DNA from: Alloalcanivorax profundimaris
GTDB lineage: Bacteria > Pseudomonadota > Gammaproteobacteria > Pseudomonadales > Alcanivoracaceae
Length of the DNA stretch: 64,000 bases
NCBI RefSeq assembly: GCF_015265435.1
Contig: NZ_JABJWH010000036.1
Span: forward strand, 310,001-374,000
Direction: 5' to 3'
Made by a program: the position numbers and the translations under genes. Below, piece by piece: positions 10,252 to 19,879 of this stretch. Within the stretch, counting starts at the first letter, position 1, and each line of letters begins with the position of its first letter. Under the pieces are notes generated by a model that worked only from the letters and a program-made list of their open reading frames with translations, searched no databases and was not told the origin of the DNA.

Positions 10252-11595
10252 TCACAGAATACCCTGCCCGGCCATGGCGTCCGCCACCCTCAGGTAGCCT
10301 GCCAGGTCGGCGCCCACCAGATAGTCCGGCCGCCCGCCGTTGCCGCCGTGCGCCACGCAACACCGGTGAATGCGCGCCATGATCGCCCGAAGCCGCTCGT
10401 CCACTTCCTCCTCGGACCAGAATTCCCGGCGGCTGTTCTGGCCCATTTCCAGACCGCTGACGGCCACGCCGCCGGCGTTGGCGGCCTTGCCCGGGCCGAA
10501 CACCACGCCGCCTTCGCGCAGCCGTTTCACGGCGCCGGCGGTGCACGGCATGTTGGCCCCTTCGGCCACCCAGGCGCAGCCGTTGTCCAACAGTTGGCCG
10601 GCGTCATCCTCATCCAGCTCGTTCTGGGTGGCGCAGGGCAAGGCGATGTCGCAACGAAGCCCCCAGGGCCGTTGACCCTCGTGGTAGCACACGCCGTCGA
10701 AGCGCTCCGCCAGGTCCGCCACGCGGCCACCGACGGTCTTGATCTCCGCCACCGCCTTGAGCATCGTCTCGGTGAAACCCTCCGGCACTTCCACGGTGCC
10801 CTGGGAATCCGACAGGCTGATCACCCGGGCGCCCTGCTCCAGGGCCTTTTCCAAGGCGTGCCGGGCCACGTTGCCGGCGCCGGAGATCGCCACGGTCTTG
10901 CCGTCCAGACGGTCGCCGCCCTGCGCCAGCATGTTGCCGAGAAAATAGATCAGCCCGTAACCGGTGGCTTCCACCCGCAACAGGGAGCCGCCGAAGGCGG
11001 GCTGCTTGCCGGTGAAGGCGCCGGTATGGGTGCGGCTGAGCTTGCGGTACATGCCGAACAGATAGCCCACCTCCCGGGGCCCCACGCCCATGTCGCCGGC
11101 GGGCACGTCGGTGTCCTCGCCCATGTGATGGTGGAACTCGGTCATGAAGGCCTGGCAGAAACGCATGATCTCCGCGTCGCCGCGCCCCTTGGGATCGAAG
11201 TCGGCGCCGCCCTTGCCGGCGCCCAGCGGCAGGCCGGTGAGCGCGTTCTTGAAGGTCTGTTCCAAGGCCAGGAAGGACAAGACGTCCAGGTTCACGGAGG
11301 GGTGGAACCGCAGACCGCCCTTGTAGGGTCCGAGGGCGCCGTTCATCTGCACGCGGAAGCCCCGGTTCACCCGGGTGTGTCCCTGGTCGTCCACCCAGGG
11401 CACGCGGAAGATCATGACCCGCTCCGGCTCCAGCAGACGGGTCATCAGGGCATCGTCGTCGAATGCCGAGCCTTGTTCCGCCAGCGGGCCGGCCACGCTG
11501 TCCAGCAGACCGCGCGCCGCCTGATGGAAATGTTCGTGGTGCGGGTCTCTTTGCTTGATGCGTTCCAGTATCGCTTGAGTATCCATGGCGTCCAT
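10252..11595 (-). CDS. gdhA: NADP-specific glutamate dehydrogenase
   Basis: This hexameric-type glutamate dehydrogenase is 447 aa, identical in length to E. coli GdhA. It converts 2-oxoglutarate and ammonium to glutamate. The active-site region GPYKGGLRFHPSVNL and the catalytic-lysine motif GAGKGGADFDPKG are intact, as are GDMGVGPREVG and the nucleotide-binding fold (SGAGNVARHALEKA). Two in-frame ATGs (11595, 11586) compete for the start. I keep the longer one. The gene is transcribed alone and ends at a terminator shared with the cold-shock gene. Confidence 0.96.
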   Translation of the reverse strand: MDAMDTQAILERIKQRDPHHEHFHQAARGLLDSVAGPLAEQGSAFDDDALMTRLLEPERVMIFRVPWVDDQGHTRVNRGFRVQMNGALGPYKGGLRFHPSVNLDVLSFLALEQTFKNALTGLPLGAGKGGADFDPKGRGDAEIMRFCQAFMTEFHHHMGEDTDVPAGDMGVGPREVGYLFGMYRKLSRTHTGAFTGKQPAFGGSLLRVEATGYGLIYFLGNMLAQGGDRLDGKTVAISGAGNVARHALEKALEQGARVISLSDSQGTVEVPEGFTETMLKAVAEIKTVGGRVADLAERFDGVCYHEGQRPWGLRCDIALPCATQNELDEDDAGQLLDNGCAWVAEGANMPCTAGAVKRLREGGVVFGPGKAANAGGVAVSGLEMGQNSRREFWSEEEVDERLRAIMARIHRCCVAHGGNGGRPDYLVGADLAGYLRVADAMAGQGIL

Positions 11596-11663
11596 GAAAA
11601 CGGAGTCGCCATCAAGGGCAAGTCAGGGACGCTTCAAAAAAAGTAAAAACCGGCCGTGCAGGC

Positions 11664-12314
11664 TCAGCCCTCCAGAAGGGTTCTGCGATGGCGCCAGTCG
11701 GGCATGCGCCGGTCCATCAGGGCGTGGAAATCCGGACCGTGGTTCATGTGCTCAAGGTGACAAAGCTCGTGCATCACCACATAGTCGATCACCGCCGTCG
11801 GATACTGCATCAGCAGTAGATTGAGGTTGATGTAGCCTCGCTGGGACAAGGAGCCCCAGCGGGTGCGCATCTTCTTCACCCGCAGCACCGGAAAGCGGTG
11901 GCCGCGAGCGGCGAACCAGGGAAACAGCTGCTCGATGCGCGCCTGGAACAGAGCCCGGGCCTCGGCGCGCCACCATTCATGAACGGCGTCGCTGACCTGC
12001 CGCTCGTCATCCGGCTCGGGCACCGTGACGCGCAGACGGTCCGCCCGCCGCGCCACCTTCCGTCGTCCGCCGGCGGCCAGTTCCAGGGTCAGGGGTTCAC
12101 CCAGATGCGCGCAGCGGTCGCCATGGCGCCAGCGTTGCCGGGGCCGCTCCGCCATGTCCCGTTGCTGCTTCTCGATCCAGCCACGGCGCTCATCGACGAA
12201 CGCCCGCACATGACGCAGAGCCAGACGCTGGGGGGCACGGACCTGCACGCGACCGTCGGGGAACACCCGCACTTCCAGACTGCGCCGGCGGGAGCGCACC
12301 AGTTCATACTCCAT
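11664..12314 (-). CDS. YgjP-like M48-type metallopeptidase (DUF45)
   Basis: This 216 aa protein has the HExxH zinc motif HELCH at residues 182-186 followed by EHMNHGPDF, the arrangement of the YgjP/WLM/SprT-like group. The KKMRTRWGS segment just upstream is also a hallmark of this family. Its biological role is not established. It may be a cytosolic zinc peptidase. Its ATG overlaps the end of the RND permease gene by 11 nt, so it is probably translationally coupled to the efflux operon, with no visible functional reason. Confidence 0.85.
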   Translation of the reverse strand: MEYELVRSRRRSLEVRVFPDGRVQVRAPQRLALRHVRAFVDERRGWIEKQQRDMAERPRQRWRHGDRCAHLGEPLTLELAAGGRRKVARRADRLRVTVPEPDDERQVSDAVHEWWRAEARALFQARIEQLFPWFAARGHRFPVLRVKKMRTRWGSLSQRGYINLNLLLMQYPTAVIDYVVMHELCHLEHMNHGPDFHALMDRRMPDWRHRRTLLEG

Positions 12315-15300
12315 GGGACGCCTCGTCCCCCTTCATTTCCTGCTCCAGTTGTCGTTTAACGGCGTCGGCGGCCTTGGCGTGGGGCGCCAGCCACACGTAC
12401 AGCACCGGGATGATGAACAGGGTGAGCACGGTGGCGAACAACAGCCCGCCGAGGATCACCACGCCGATGGTGAGCCGGCTTTCGGCGCCGGCGCCGCTGG
12501 CGAACACCAGCGGGATGGCGCCGAAGATGGTGGACACACCGGTCATCAGCACCGGCCGGAAACGGATGATGGCCCCCTGGTAAACGGCCTCGCGCACAGC
12601 CAGGCCCTGGTCGCGGAGCTGGTTGGCGAACTCCACGATCAGAATGCCGTTCTTCGCCATCAGACCGAGCAGCATGATCATGCCAATCTGACTGTAGATG
12701 TTGAGGCTGTTGCCAGTGACCCACAGCGCCAGCAACGCGCCGGCGATGGCCAGTGGCACGGTGAGCAGGATGATCAACGGATGGATCCAGCTTTCGAACT
12801 GGGCCGCCAGCACCAGGAACACGATCACCAGGGCCAGGGCGAAGGTCACCAGGATCGCCGAGGACGCCTCGGTGAATTCCTCGGCGGTGCCTTTGTAACC
12901 GAGCCGCGCTTCCAGGGGCAGAATATCGTCCACGGTGGTTTCGATGAAATCAATGGCGCTGCCCAGGTCATAGCCGGGGCCCAGGTTGGCGGACAGGGTA
13001 ATGGCAGGCAGCCGGTCCACGCGGCGCAGCTCCGGCGCCGCCCCCACGGTGTTCAGGTCCACCACGCTGGCCAGCGGCACCAAGGCACCGCCCTCGGTGC
13101 GCAGGTAGATCGGATTGACGTCCTCCGGGGCGCGGGCATCGGCGTCGGCGGCTTCCAGCAGCACGTCGTACTCCCGGCCCCGGTCCACGTAGGTGGAGGC
13201 CTGCAGGGTGGCGAACATGGCCTGCAGGGTCTGGCCCACGTCGGCGGCGGTGAGCCCGAAGTCCGCCGCCCGGGCCCGGTCCAGCACCACGTCCAGCTGC
13301 GGCTGGGTTTCCTCGTAGTCAGTATCGATGCTGATCAGGTTCGGATTGGCGCTCATGGCGTCCATCATGGTTTCGCTCCAGCGTTTCACCGACGCGTAGT
13401 CCGGCCCCGCGATCACCACTTCCAGATCCTGATTGAAGCCGCTTTGCCCCAGCCCCGGCGGATTGATGGCGAAGGCGCGCAGGCCCGCCACCTCGCTCAG
13501 AGGGCCGCGCAGGCCGTCGACGATGTCCTGCTGGCTGCGCTCACGCTCTTCCCAGGGTTTCAGGCGGGCGATCATGAAGGCCCGTTCCGGTTGGCCGCGG
13601 AAACCGACGATGGACAAGGTGCGCTGGCCCTCGCCGCCCTCCTCCAGCAGCGGCGCCAGCAGCGATTCCACCCGCCGCAGATGCCAGGCGGTGTACTCCG
13701 GCGTGGCGCCCTGGGGCGCGGTGGCGGGCACGATGAACACGCCCCGGTCCTCGGTGGGCGACAGCTCCCGGGGAATGCCGTTGTAGGCGAGGCCGGCGAG
13801 CAGGCAGATCAGCAACGAGACCGCCACCACCGGCCAGGGCCGGCCCAGGGTGGCGGCCAGCCCTCGGGCATAGAGGCCGTTGAGCCGGCCCAGGGCCCGC
13901 TCCAGACCGTGCTTCTCGGTGTCGTCCTTGCGGTGGGGATACAGCCAGCGGGAGCACAGCATGGGCGCCAGGCTCAGCGCCACCAGGCTGGAGATGATCA
14001 CCGCCGCCGCCAGGGTAAAGCCGAACTCGCCGAACAGCCGGCCTACGTCACCGCCCATGAAGGAAATTGGCACGAACACCGCCACCAGCGTCAGGGTGGT
14101 GGCGACCACCGCGAAGGCCACCTGGCGGGCGCCGAGAAAAGCGGCCATCAGCCGCGATTCGCCCTCGTCGATGCGCCGCTGGATGTTCTCCAGCATGACG
14201 ATGGCGTCGTCCACCACCAGGCCAATGGCCAGAATCAGCGCCAGCAGGGTGAGCACGTTGATGGAGAAATCCAGGGCACCCAGCCCGATGAAGGCGCCGA
14301 TCACCGACACCGGAATGGTCACCGCCGGGATCAGGGTGGCGCGCAGGCTGCCCAGGAACACGAAGATCACCGCCACCACCAGGGCCATGGACAGGGCCAG
14401 CGTGATCAGCACCTCGCGGATCGAGGCGCGGATGAACAGGGATTCGTCGTGGTTGATGTCCAGGCCGATGTCGGCGGGCAGGTTGTCCCGCAGCCGTTGA
14501 ATTTCCGCGCGCACCTGGTCGGACACCGCCACGGTGTTGGCCTTGGATTGGCGGATCACGCCCAGCCCGATGGCCTGCTTGCCGTTGGCGCGCAGCATGG
14601 TGTCGTCGTTTTCCACCCCCAGCTCCACCCGCGCCACGTCGCCCAGGCGCAGCAGGTAGTCGCCCTGGCGGCGCAGCACCAGCTCGCGGAAGGCGTCCAC
14701 CGTGGCCAGCCGGTTATCGGCGCGCACCGTGAAGCCGCGGCTGTCGGATTCCAGTCGGCCGGCGGGCAGCTCCACGTTGTTGGCGCGCAGGGCGCCGGCG
14801 ATGTCGTTCACGGCAATGCCGTTGGCGGCCATGCGCTGACGGTCCAGCCAGACGCGCATGGCGTAGCGACGCTCACCGCCGATCATCACCTCGGAGACGC
14901 CGTCCAGCACCGCGAAGCGGTCCACCAGGTTGCGCTCGGCGAAGTCGGTGAGTTCCTGGGGGGCCAGGCTGTCGCTGCTGAGCGTGACCCAGATAATGGG
15001 CCGGGCGTCGGAATCGCTCTTGGCGATCACCGGCGCGTCCGCTTCCTCGGGCAGCTGGTTGAGCACCCGGGCCACGGCATCACGAACATCGTTGGCGGCG
15101 ATGTCCAGATTTCGGTCCAGGTTGAATTCCACGGAGGTGCGCGCCGAACCCAGCCGTGACCGGGATTCGATGCGGTGCACCCCTTCCACCCCGGCGATGG
15201 CGCCCTCCACCACCTGGATGATCTGGGTATCGATCACCTCCGGGGCGGCGCCGTCGTAGGTCACCTCCACGGTGACCTCCGGAGGGTCGATGTCCGGATA

Positions 15301-15408
15301 CTCACGCACCGGCAGTTTCAAAAGAGCGCTGATGCCGAACACCACGATCAGCAGGCTGATCACGGTGGCGAAGACCGGCCGCTTGACCGAGACGTCGCTC
15401 AGGATCAT
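12304..15408 (-). CDS. efflux RND transporter permease subunit (HAE1 family)
   Basis: This is a 1034 aa inner-membrane proton-driven pump of the AcrB/MexB superfamily. It starts MILSDVSVKRPVFATV with the first membrane helix, has two large periplasmic loops and two six-helix bundles. The proton-relay pair Asp-Asp is seen in GLVVDDAIVMLENI. The sequence resembles the MexK/VexD-like subgroup more than AcrB. It follows the adaptor gene with a TGATG junction sharing one base. No outer-membrane channel gene is adjacent, so a TolC/OprM-type protein must come from elsewhere. Drug or solvent export is inferred from the family only. Confidence 0.94.
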   Translation of the reverse strand: MILSDVSVKRPVFATVISLLIVVFGISALLKLPVREYPDIDPPEVTVEVTYDGAAPEVIDTQIIQVVEGAIAGVEGVHRIESRSRLGSARTSVEFNLDRNLDIAANDVRDAVARVLNQLPEEADAPVIAKSDSDARPIIWVTLSSDSLAPQELTDFAERNLVDRFAVLDGVSEVMIGGERRYAMRVWLDRQRMAANGIAVNDIAGALRANNVELPAGRLESDSRGFTVRADNRLATVDAFRELVLRRQGDYLLRLGDVARVELGVENDDTMLRANGKQAIGLGVIRQSKANTVAVSDQVRAEIQRLRDNLPADIGLDINHDESLFIRASIREVLITLALSMALVVAVIFVFLGSLRATLIPAVTIPVSVIGAFIGLGALDFSINVLTLLALILAIGLVVDDAIVMLENIQRRIDEGESRLMAAFLGARQVAFAVVATTLTLVAVFVPISFMGGDVGRLFGEFGFTLAAAVIISSLVALSLAPMLCSRWLYPHRKDDTEKHGLERALGRLNGLYARGLAATLGRPWPVVAVSLLICLLAGLAYNGIPRELSPTEDRGVFIVPATAPQGATPEYTAWHLRRVESLLAPLLEEGGEGQRTLSIVGFRGQPERAFMIARLKPWEERERSQQDIVDGLRGPLSEVAGLRAFAINPPGLGQSGFNQDLEVVIAGPDYASVKRWSETMMDAMSANPNLISIDTDYEETQPQLDVVLDRARAADFGLTAADVGQTLQAMFATLQASTYVDRGREYDVLLEAADADARAPEDVNPIYLRTEGGALVPLASVVDLNTVGAAPELRRVDRLPAITLSANLGPGYDLGSAIDFIETTVDDILPLEARLGYKGTAEEFTEASSAILVTFALALVIVFLVLAAQFESWIHPLIILLTVPLAIAGALLALWVTGNSLNIYSQIGMIMLLGLMAKNGILIVEFANQLRDQGLAVREAVYQGAIIRFRPVLMTGVSTIFGAIPLVFASGAGAESRLTIGVVILGGLLFATVLTLFIIPVLYVWLAPHAKAADAVKRQLEQEMKGDEASHGV

Positions 15409-16496
15409 CAGGCCGGCTCCGCCAGCAGCGCCCGCTGCGCGGGCAGAAGAGCGCCCTGGTCCTCGACCACCTTCACCGGCGCGCCGCTGCCCAGACGGCT
15501 GTGTCCGTTCACGATCACCGCCTCCTGGTCAGCCAGCCCCGCGGTGATCTCCACCCAGCCGTCACGGCGGCCCCCCAAGCTCACCGGCCGGCGTTCGGCA
15601 CGCTGGGTATCGGTGACGGTGAACACATAGCTTTGCGCGCCCTGGGTGATCACCGCCTGTTCCGGCACCAGCACCGCCGGGTGTTCCTCCAGCAGCACCG
15701 ACACCTGCAGGAACTGGCCCGGACGCAGCAGCGTCTCGCTATTGTCGAGCACCGCCTTCACCGGCAGGCTGCGGCTGGCCGCGTCCACCCGGGTATCGAG
15801 CAGCGCCACCTGGCCGTGGAAGGTCTTGCCCGGGTAGGCGTCGCTGGTGATATCCACCGGCAGGCCAACGTGCAGGTCGGCCAGGTAACGCTCCGGCACC
15901 TGGAAGCGCACGTCCAGGGTGAGAATACTGTCCAGGGTGGCGATGGCGTCGCCGACCTGAAGATAGGCACCCGGGTCCACTTGACGCAGGCCCACCACCC
16001 CGTCGAACGGCGCGCGGATGCGATGGTCGTCCAGGGCCGCCATGCTCGCGGCCTGATCCGCCTTGGCCGCTTCCAGGGTGGTTTTCAGGGTGTCCACTTC
16101 CGCCTCGGAGATGGAGCGGCTGCCGGCCAGCCGGGCGGCGCGCTGGTAGTCGGACAGGGCGCGCTGGTACTCGGCCCGGGCCCGACCCAGATCAGCGCGG
16201 GCCTGGCGGTCGTCCAGGGCCACCAGCAGATCCCCGGCGGACACGCTCTGCCCTTCCTCGAAATGCAACGCCTCGACGCGACCGTCCACTTCGGTGAGCA
16301 GGGTCACCGCGCGGCTGGCCCGGGCGGTGCCCACCACGTCCAGGCGGTGGGTAAGCGGCCGGGTAATGGCCGGGGCCACGTTGACCACGGTGGGCGGGCG
16401 CTGGGCCGGGGCCGCGTCGCCGGCGTCCTGGCGCCACCACCACACCCCCAGGGCCAGGGCGACCACCAGGGCCAGGCTCGCGATGACTCGCAACAT
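15408..16496 (-). CDS. efflux RND transporter periplasmic adaptor subunit
   Basis: This is a 362 aa membrane-fusion protein linking the RND pump to an outer-membrane channel. An N-terminal membrane anchor (MLRVIASLALVVALALGVWWW) with no lipobox cysteine is followed by the split lipoyl/barrel-sandwich domain (DGRVEALHFEEGQSVSAGD and RAPFDGVVGLRQVDPGAYL), a helical hairpin (about 100-155), a beta-barrel domain and a membrane-proximal domain. It is the first gene of the operon. The 207 bp upstream of it contains no gene and should hold the promoter. Confidence 0.93.
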   Translation of the reverse strand: MLRVIASLALVVALALGVWWWRQDAGDAAPAQRPPTVVNVAPAITRPLTHRLDVVGTARASRAVTLLTEVDGRVEALHFEEGQSVSAGDLLVALDDRQARADLGRARAEYQRALSDYQRAARLAGSRSISEAEVDTLKTTLEAAKADQAASMAALDDHRIRAPFDGVVGLRQVDPGAYLQVGDAIATLDSILTLDVRFQVPERYLADLHVGLPVDITSDAYPGKTFHGQVALLDTRVDAASRSLPVKAVLDNSETLLRPGQFLQVSVLLEEHPAVLVPEQAVITQGAQSYVFTVTDTQRAERRPVSLGGRRDGWVEITAGLADQEAVIVNGHSRLGSGAPVKVVEDQGALLPAQRALLAEPA

Positions 16497-16703
16497 CGTG
16501 TTCTCCAGATTGCAGGCACACCCGTCCCCGAAAAGGCGGCCATTCCCGGGCGGAGGGATCGCGGAGTGTGAGGGTTACAGTAAGCTGACCGGCCGGTCTT
16601 CGGACGGTTCCCGAAGGGTACACCCTTTGGCGTCCAGAGGATCGGAATTTCTGGATCGGCGGGGGGAGGCAACGGGGCCGGCGGTGGCCGGCCCCGGGCG
16701 GGA

Positions 16704-18338
16704 TCACACCATTTCGGCGCGCATTTTCTTCTTGTCCAGTTTGCCCACGGAGGTGCGCGGCAGTTCGTCCACGAACACCACCCGGTCGGGGACGCCGTAG
16801 CGACTGATCACGCCCTTGTCGGCGTACTCGCCCACCAGGTCCTTGATCGACTGCTCGTCCACCTCGCCGCCCTTGACCACCAGGGCCACCGGGCGCTCGC
16901 CCCATTTGGCATCCTCGACACCCACCACGGCGCACTCGGCCACGGCGTCGTGCTGCAGGATCAGGCCTTCCAGATCCAGGGAAGAGACCCACTCGCCGCC
17001 GGTCTTGATCACGTCCTTGATGCGGTCGGTGATGCGCAGCCAGCCGTCGCCGTCGATCACGCCGATGTCACCGGTGTGCATCCAGCCGCCGTGCCACAGG
17101 GTCTTGGAGTTTTCCTCGTCCTTCAGGTAGCCCTGGGTCAGCCAGGGCGCACGCAGTACCAGCTCGCCCTGGCTCTTGCCGTCGTGGGGCACGTCGTTCA
17201 TGTCGGTGTCGACGATGCGCCATTGCACCATGGGCACCGGGCGGCCGGTGCGGCTGCGGTAGTCGGCCTGGGTTTCCGCGTCGGCGTTTTCCAGTTCCGG
17301 GGTGAGCAGCGCCACGGAGATCAGCGGGCAGGTCTCGCTCATGCCGTAGCCGGAATAGATGTCGATGCCGCGGGCCAGGGCGGCCTTGGCCAGGGGCTTG
17401 GCCAGGGCGGAACCGCCGATGATCACCTTCCAGCCACTCAGATCGATGCTCTTGGCCGCTTCCGACTGCAGCAGCATCTGGATGATGGTGGGCACGCAGT
17501 GGGAGAAGGTGACCTTCTCGGTGAGCAGCAGCTTGAGCAGGCTTTCCGGCACATAGCGGCCCGGGTACACCTGCTTCACGCCCAGCAGGGTGGCCACGTA
17601 GGGCACGCCCCAGGCGTGCACGTGGAACATGGGCGTGATCGGCATGTAGACGTCGTCCTGGTTGAACCGGCCATGGCCGGAACCGGACAGCGCCGCGCGG
17701 CCGGCGAAGGTGTGCAGCACCAGTTGGCGGTGGGAGAAATACACGCCCTTGGGCAGGCCGGTGGTGCCGGTGGTGTAGAAGGTGGTGGCGCGGGTGTTCT
17801 CGTCCAGCAGCGGGAAGTCGTATTGGTCCGGCGCCTGCTGCAGCAGGGCTTCGTACTCGCCGGCGAGATCCAGCTTGCTGTCCAGGTTGCCGCCTTCGTC
17901 GTCGAGCAGGATGAAGGTCTTGGCGGTCTCGATGCGATCCTTCAGTTCTTCCAGCACCGGCAGGAATTCCCGGTTCACCAGGATCACGTCGTCCTCGGCA
18001 TGGTTCAGGGTGTAGAGGATCTGCTCCGGGCTGAGCCGCACGTTCACGGTGTGCAGCACGGCGCCCATCATGGGAATGGCGAAGAAGGCTTCCAGGTAGC
18101 GGTGCGTGTCCCAGTCCATGACCGCCACGGTGTCGCCGGGCTTGACGCCCTGGGCGGCGAGCGCGCCGGCCAGGCGGTGCACGCGCTGTTCCAGTTCGCG
18201 GTAGGTCAGACGGCGCTGATCGGCGTAGACGATTTCCTGATCCGGAGCGGACCGCACGCCGGATTCCAGGATGCCGTGAATCAGCAACGGCGATTCCACC
18301 GCCTCGGGGGTGCGATCAATGGTCAGGTCTTTGCTCAT
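16704..18338 (-). CDS. fatty acyl-CoA ligase (AMP-forming, AlkK/FadD-like)
   Basis: This 544 aa acyl-adenylate-forming enzyme activates a fatty acid to its CoA thioester with ATP. The AMP-binding motif YTTGTTGLPKG is at residues 188-198, the YGMSET motif follows, and the C-terminal adenylation motifs TGDIGVIDGDGWLRITDRIKD and the catalytic lysine in PRTSVGKLDKKK are intact. It resembles AlkK-like medium/long-chain ligases. The start at 18338 follows AGAGAG. With the acyl-CoA dehydrogenase and WS/DGAT nearby it would feed beta-oxidation or storage lipid. Chain length is not visible. Confidence 0.9.
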   Translation of the reverse strand: MSKDLTIDRTPEAVESPLLIHGILESGVRSAPDQEIVYADQRRLTYRELEQRVHRLAGALAAQGVKPGDTVAVMDWDTHRYLEAFFAIPMMGAVLHTVNVRLSPEQILYTLNHAEDDVILVNREFLPVLEELKDRIETAKTFILLDDEGGNLDSKLDLAGEYEALLQQAPDQYDFPLLDENTRATTFYTTGTTGLPKGVYFSHRQLVLHTFAGRAALSGSGHGRFNQDDVYMPITPMFHVHAWGVPYVATLLGVKQVYPGRYVPESLLKLLLTEKVTFSHCVPTIIQMLLQSEAAKSIDLSGWKVIIGGSALAKPLAKAALARGIDIYSGYGMSETCPLISVALLTPELENADAETQADYRSRTGRPVPMVQWRIVDTDMNDVPHDGKSQGELVLRAPWLTQGYLKDEENSKTLWHGGWMHTGDIGVIDGDGWLRITDRIKDVIKTGGEWVSSLDLEGLILQHDAVAECAVVGVEDAKWGERPVALVVKGGEVDEQSIKDLVGEYADKGVISRYGVPDRVVFVDELPRTSVGKLDKKKMRAEMV

Positions 18339-18439
18339 GCTTGCTCTCCATCACCGAGATCTAGTCATTATTAGGGGTCGGAAGATTGGCACAGGCCGCC
18401 GCCGGCGTCACCCCGGCGGCGTGACCGGTGCGTCGCGGC

Positions 18440-19819
18440 TTATTCCGGGTCGGGGCCGGTGAGCTTGAGCGGGTCCAGCAGCCGTTTCAGCTCGTCGCGG
18501 TCCAGGTCGGTGTGTTCGGCGGCCACGTCAATCACGGCGCGGCCGGTGGCGAACGCCTCCTTGGCGATGGACGCCGCCTTTTCGTAGCCGATCACCGGGT
18601 TCAGGGCGGTCACCAGGATCGGGTTGCGGCCCACGCCCTCGGCCAGACGCTCCTGGTTCCAGGTCATCCCTTCGATGGCCTGGTCGGCCAGGTTGCGGCA
18701 GCTGTTGGCCAGCCATTCGGTCATGTCCAGCAGGTTGGTGGCCACCAGGGGCAGCATCACGTTGAGCTGAAAGTTACCGCTTTGCGCCGCCACCGTGTTG
18801 GCCTGGTCCAGGCCGATCACCTGGGCGGCCACCATGGTGGCGGACTCGCAGATCACCGGATTGACCTTGCCGGGCATGATCGAGGAACCGGGCTGGGTGG
18901 CGGGCAGTTGCAGCTCGCCCAGGCCATGGATCGGGCCGGAGTTCATCCAGCGCAGGTCGTTGCCGATCTTCATCAGCACCACCGCCAGGCCACGCAGGGC
19001 GGCGGACAGATTCAGGGGCGCGTCCAGGGCACTCTGCGCCAGGGCCGGATGGGGCAAGGCGGAGAACGGCCGGCCGGTGTCGTCGGCCAGGGTGGCGGCG
19101 AAGGCCTCGCCGAAGCGCGGGTGGGCATTGATGCCGGTGCCCACGGCGGTGCCGCCCTGGGGCAGCGCCTGCAGCTCGTCCCGGGCCCGGGCCAGCCGCT
19201 CGCTGGCGCCCTGCAACTGCAGCACCCAGGTGCGCAGTTCCTGCTCCACGGTCACCGGCATGGCGTCCATCAAATGGGTGCGGCCGGTCTTCACCAGCTT
19301 CTTGCCCTCGCTGGCGCGCAGGCCCAGGGTGGCGATCAGGTGTTCCAGCCCGGGCAGCAGCTGCTCGGTGACCGCCAACACCGAGGACAGGTGCAGAGCG
19401 GTGGGGATGGTGTCGTTGCTGCTCTGGCCCAGGTTGACGTGGTCGTTGGGGTGCACCTCGGCGCCGGCGTCCCGGCACAGGTGGGCGATCACCTCGTTGA
19501 CGTTCATATTGGTGCTGGTGCCGGAGCCGGTCTGGAACACGTCCACCGGGAACTGATCCAGGTGGTGGCCCTCCAGCAGCTCATTGCAGGCGCCGACGAT
19601 GGCGGCGCGTTTGTGCTCGTCGAGCTGATCCAGATCCGCGTTGGTCTGGGCGGCGCAGCGCTTGACGCGCACCACCGCCTGAATGAAACGGGCCGGCAGA
19701 CGTCGGCCGCTGATCGGAAAGTTGTTCACCGCCCGCTGCGTTTGCGCGCCCCATCGCGCCTCCACCGGTACCTCGATTTCGCCCAGGGAATCCTTCTCTA
19801 CCCGTGTTTCGCTCATCAC
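18440..19819 (-). CDS. fumC: class II fumarate hydratase
   Basis: This 459 aa iron-independent fumarase interconverts fumarate and malate in the TCA cycle. The fumarase/aspartase signature GSSIMPGKVNP is at residues 311-321. SGSGTSTNMN and the substrate-site motifs TGRTHLMDA and NLGQSSND support FumC rather than AspA. The start at 19819 has AGGAGA upstream. It stands between the acyl-CoA ligase and the diguanylate cyclase, on the same strand, with short spacers. Confidence 0.96.
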   Translation of the reverse strand: MMSETRVEKDSLGEIEVPVEARWGAQTQRAVNNFPISGRRLPARFIQAVVRVKRCAAQTNADLDQLDEHKRAAIVGACNELLEGHHLDQFPVDVFQTGSGTSTNMNVNEVIAHLCRDAGAEVHPNDHVNLGQSSNDTIPTALHLSSVLAVTEQLLPGLEHLIATLGLRASEGKKLVKTGRTHLMDAMPVTVEQELRTWVLQLQGASERLARARDELQALPQGGTAVGTGINAHPRFGEAFAATLADDTGRPFSALPHPALAQSALDAPLNLSAALRGLAVVLMKIGNDLRWMNSGPIHGLGELQLPATQPGSSIMPGKVNPVICESATMVAAQVIGLDQANTVAAQSGNFQLNVMLPLVATNLLDMTEWLANSCRNLADQAIEGMTWNQERLAEGVGRNPILVTALNPVIGYEKAASIAKEAFATGRAVIDVAAEHTDLDRDELKRLLDPLKLTGPDPE

Positions 19820-19879
19820 CGTCTCCTTGCGGGAAAGTGTCGCCTCAGTATCGGTAAGGCCCCGCCGGACGTCCAGAGT

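Noticed and set aside
12313-15159. 948-codon plus-strand frame opposite the RND permease
   Set aside because: The translation is rich in His, Gln and Gly with no domain, typical of the antisense of a GC-rich gene. The minus-strand product is a complete RND pump.
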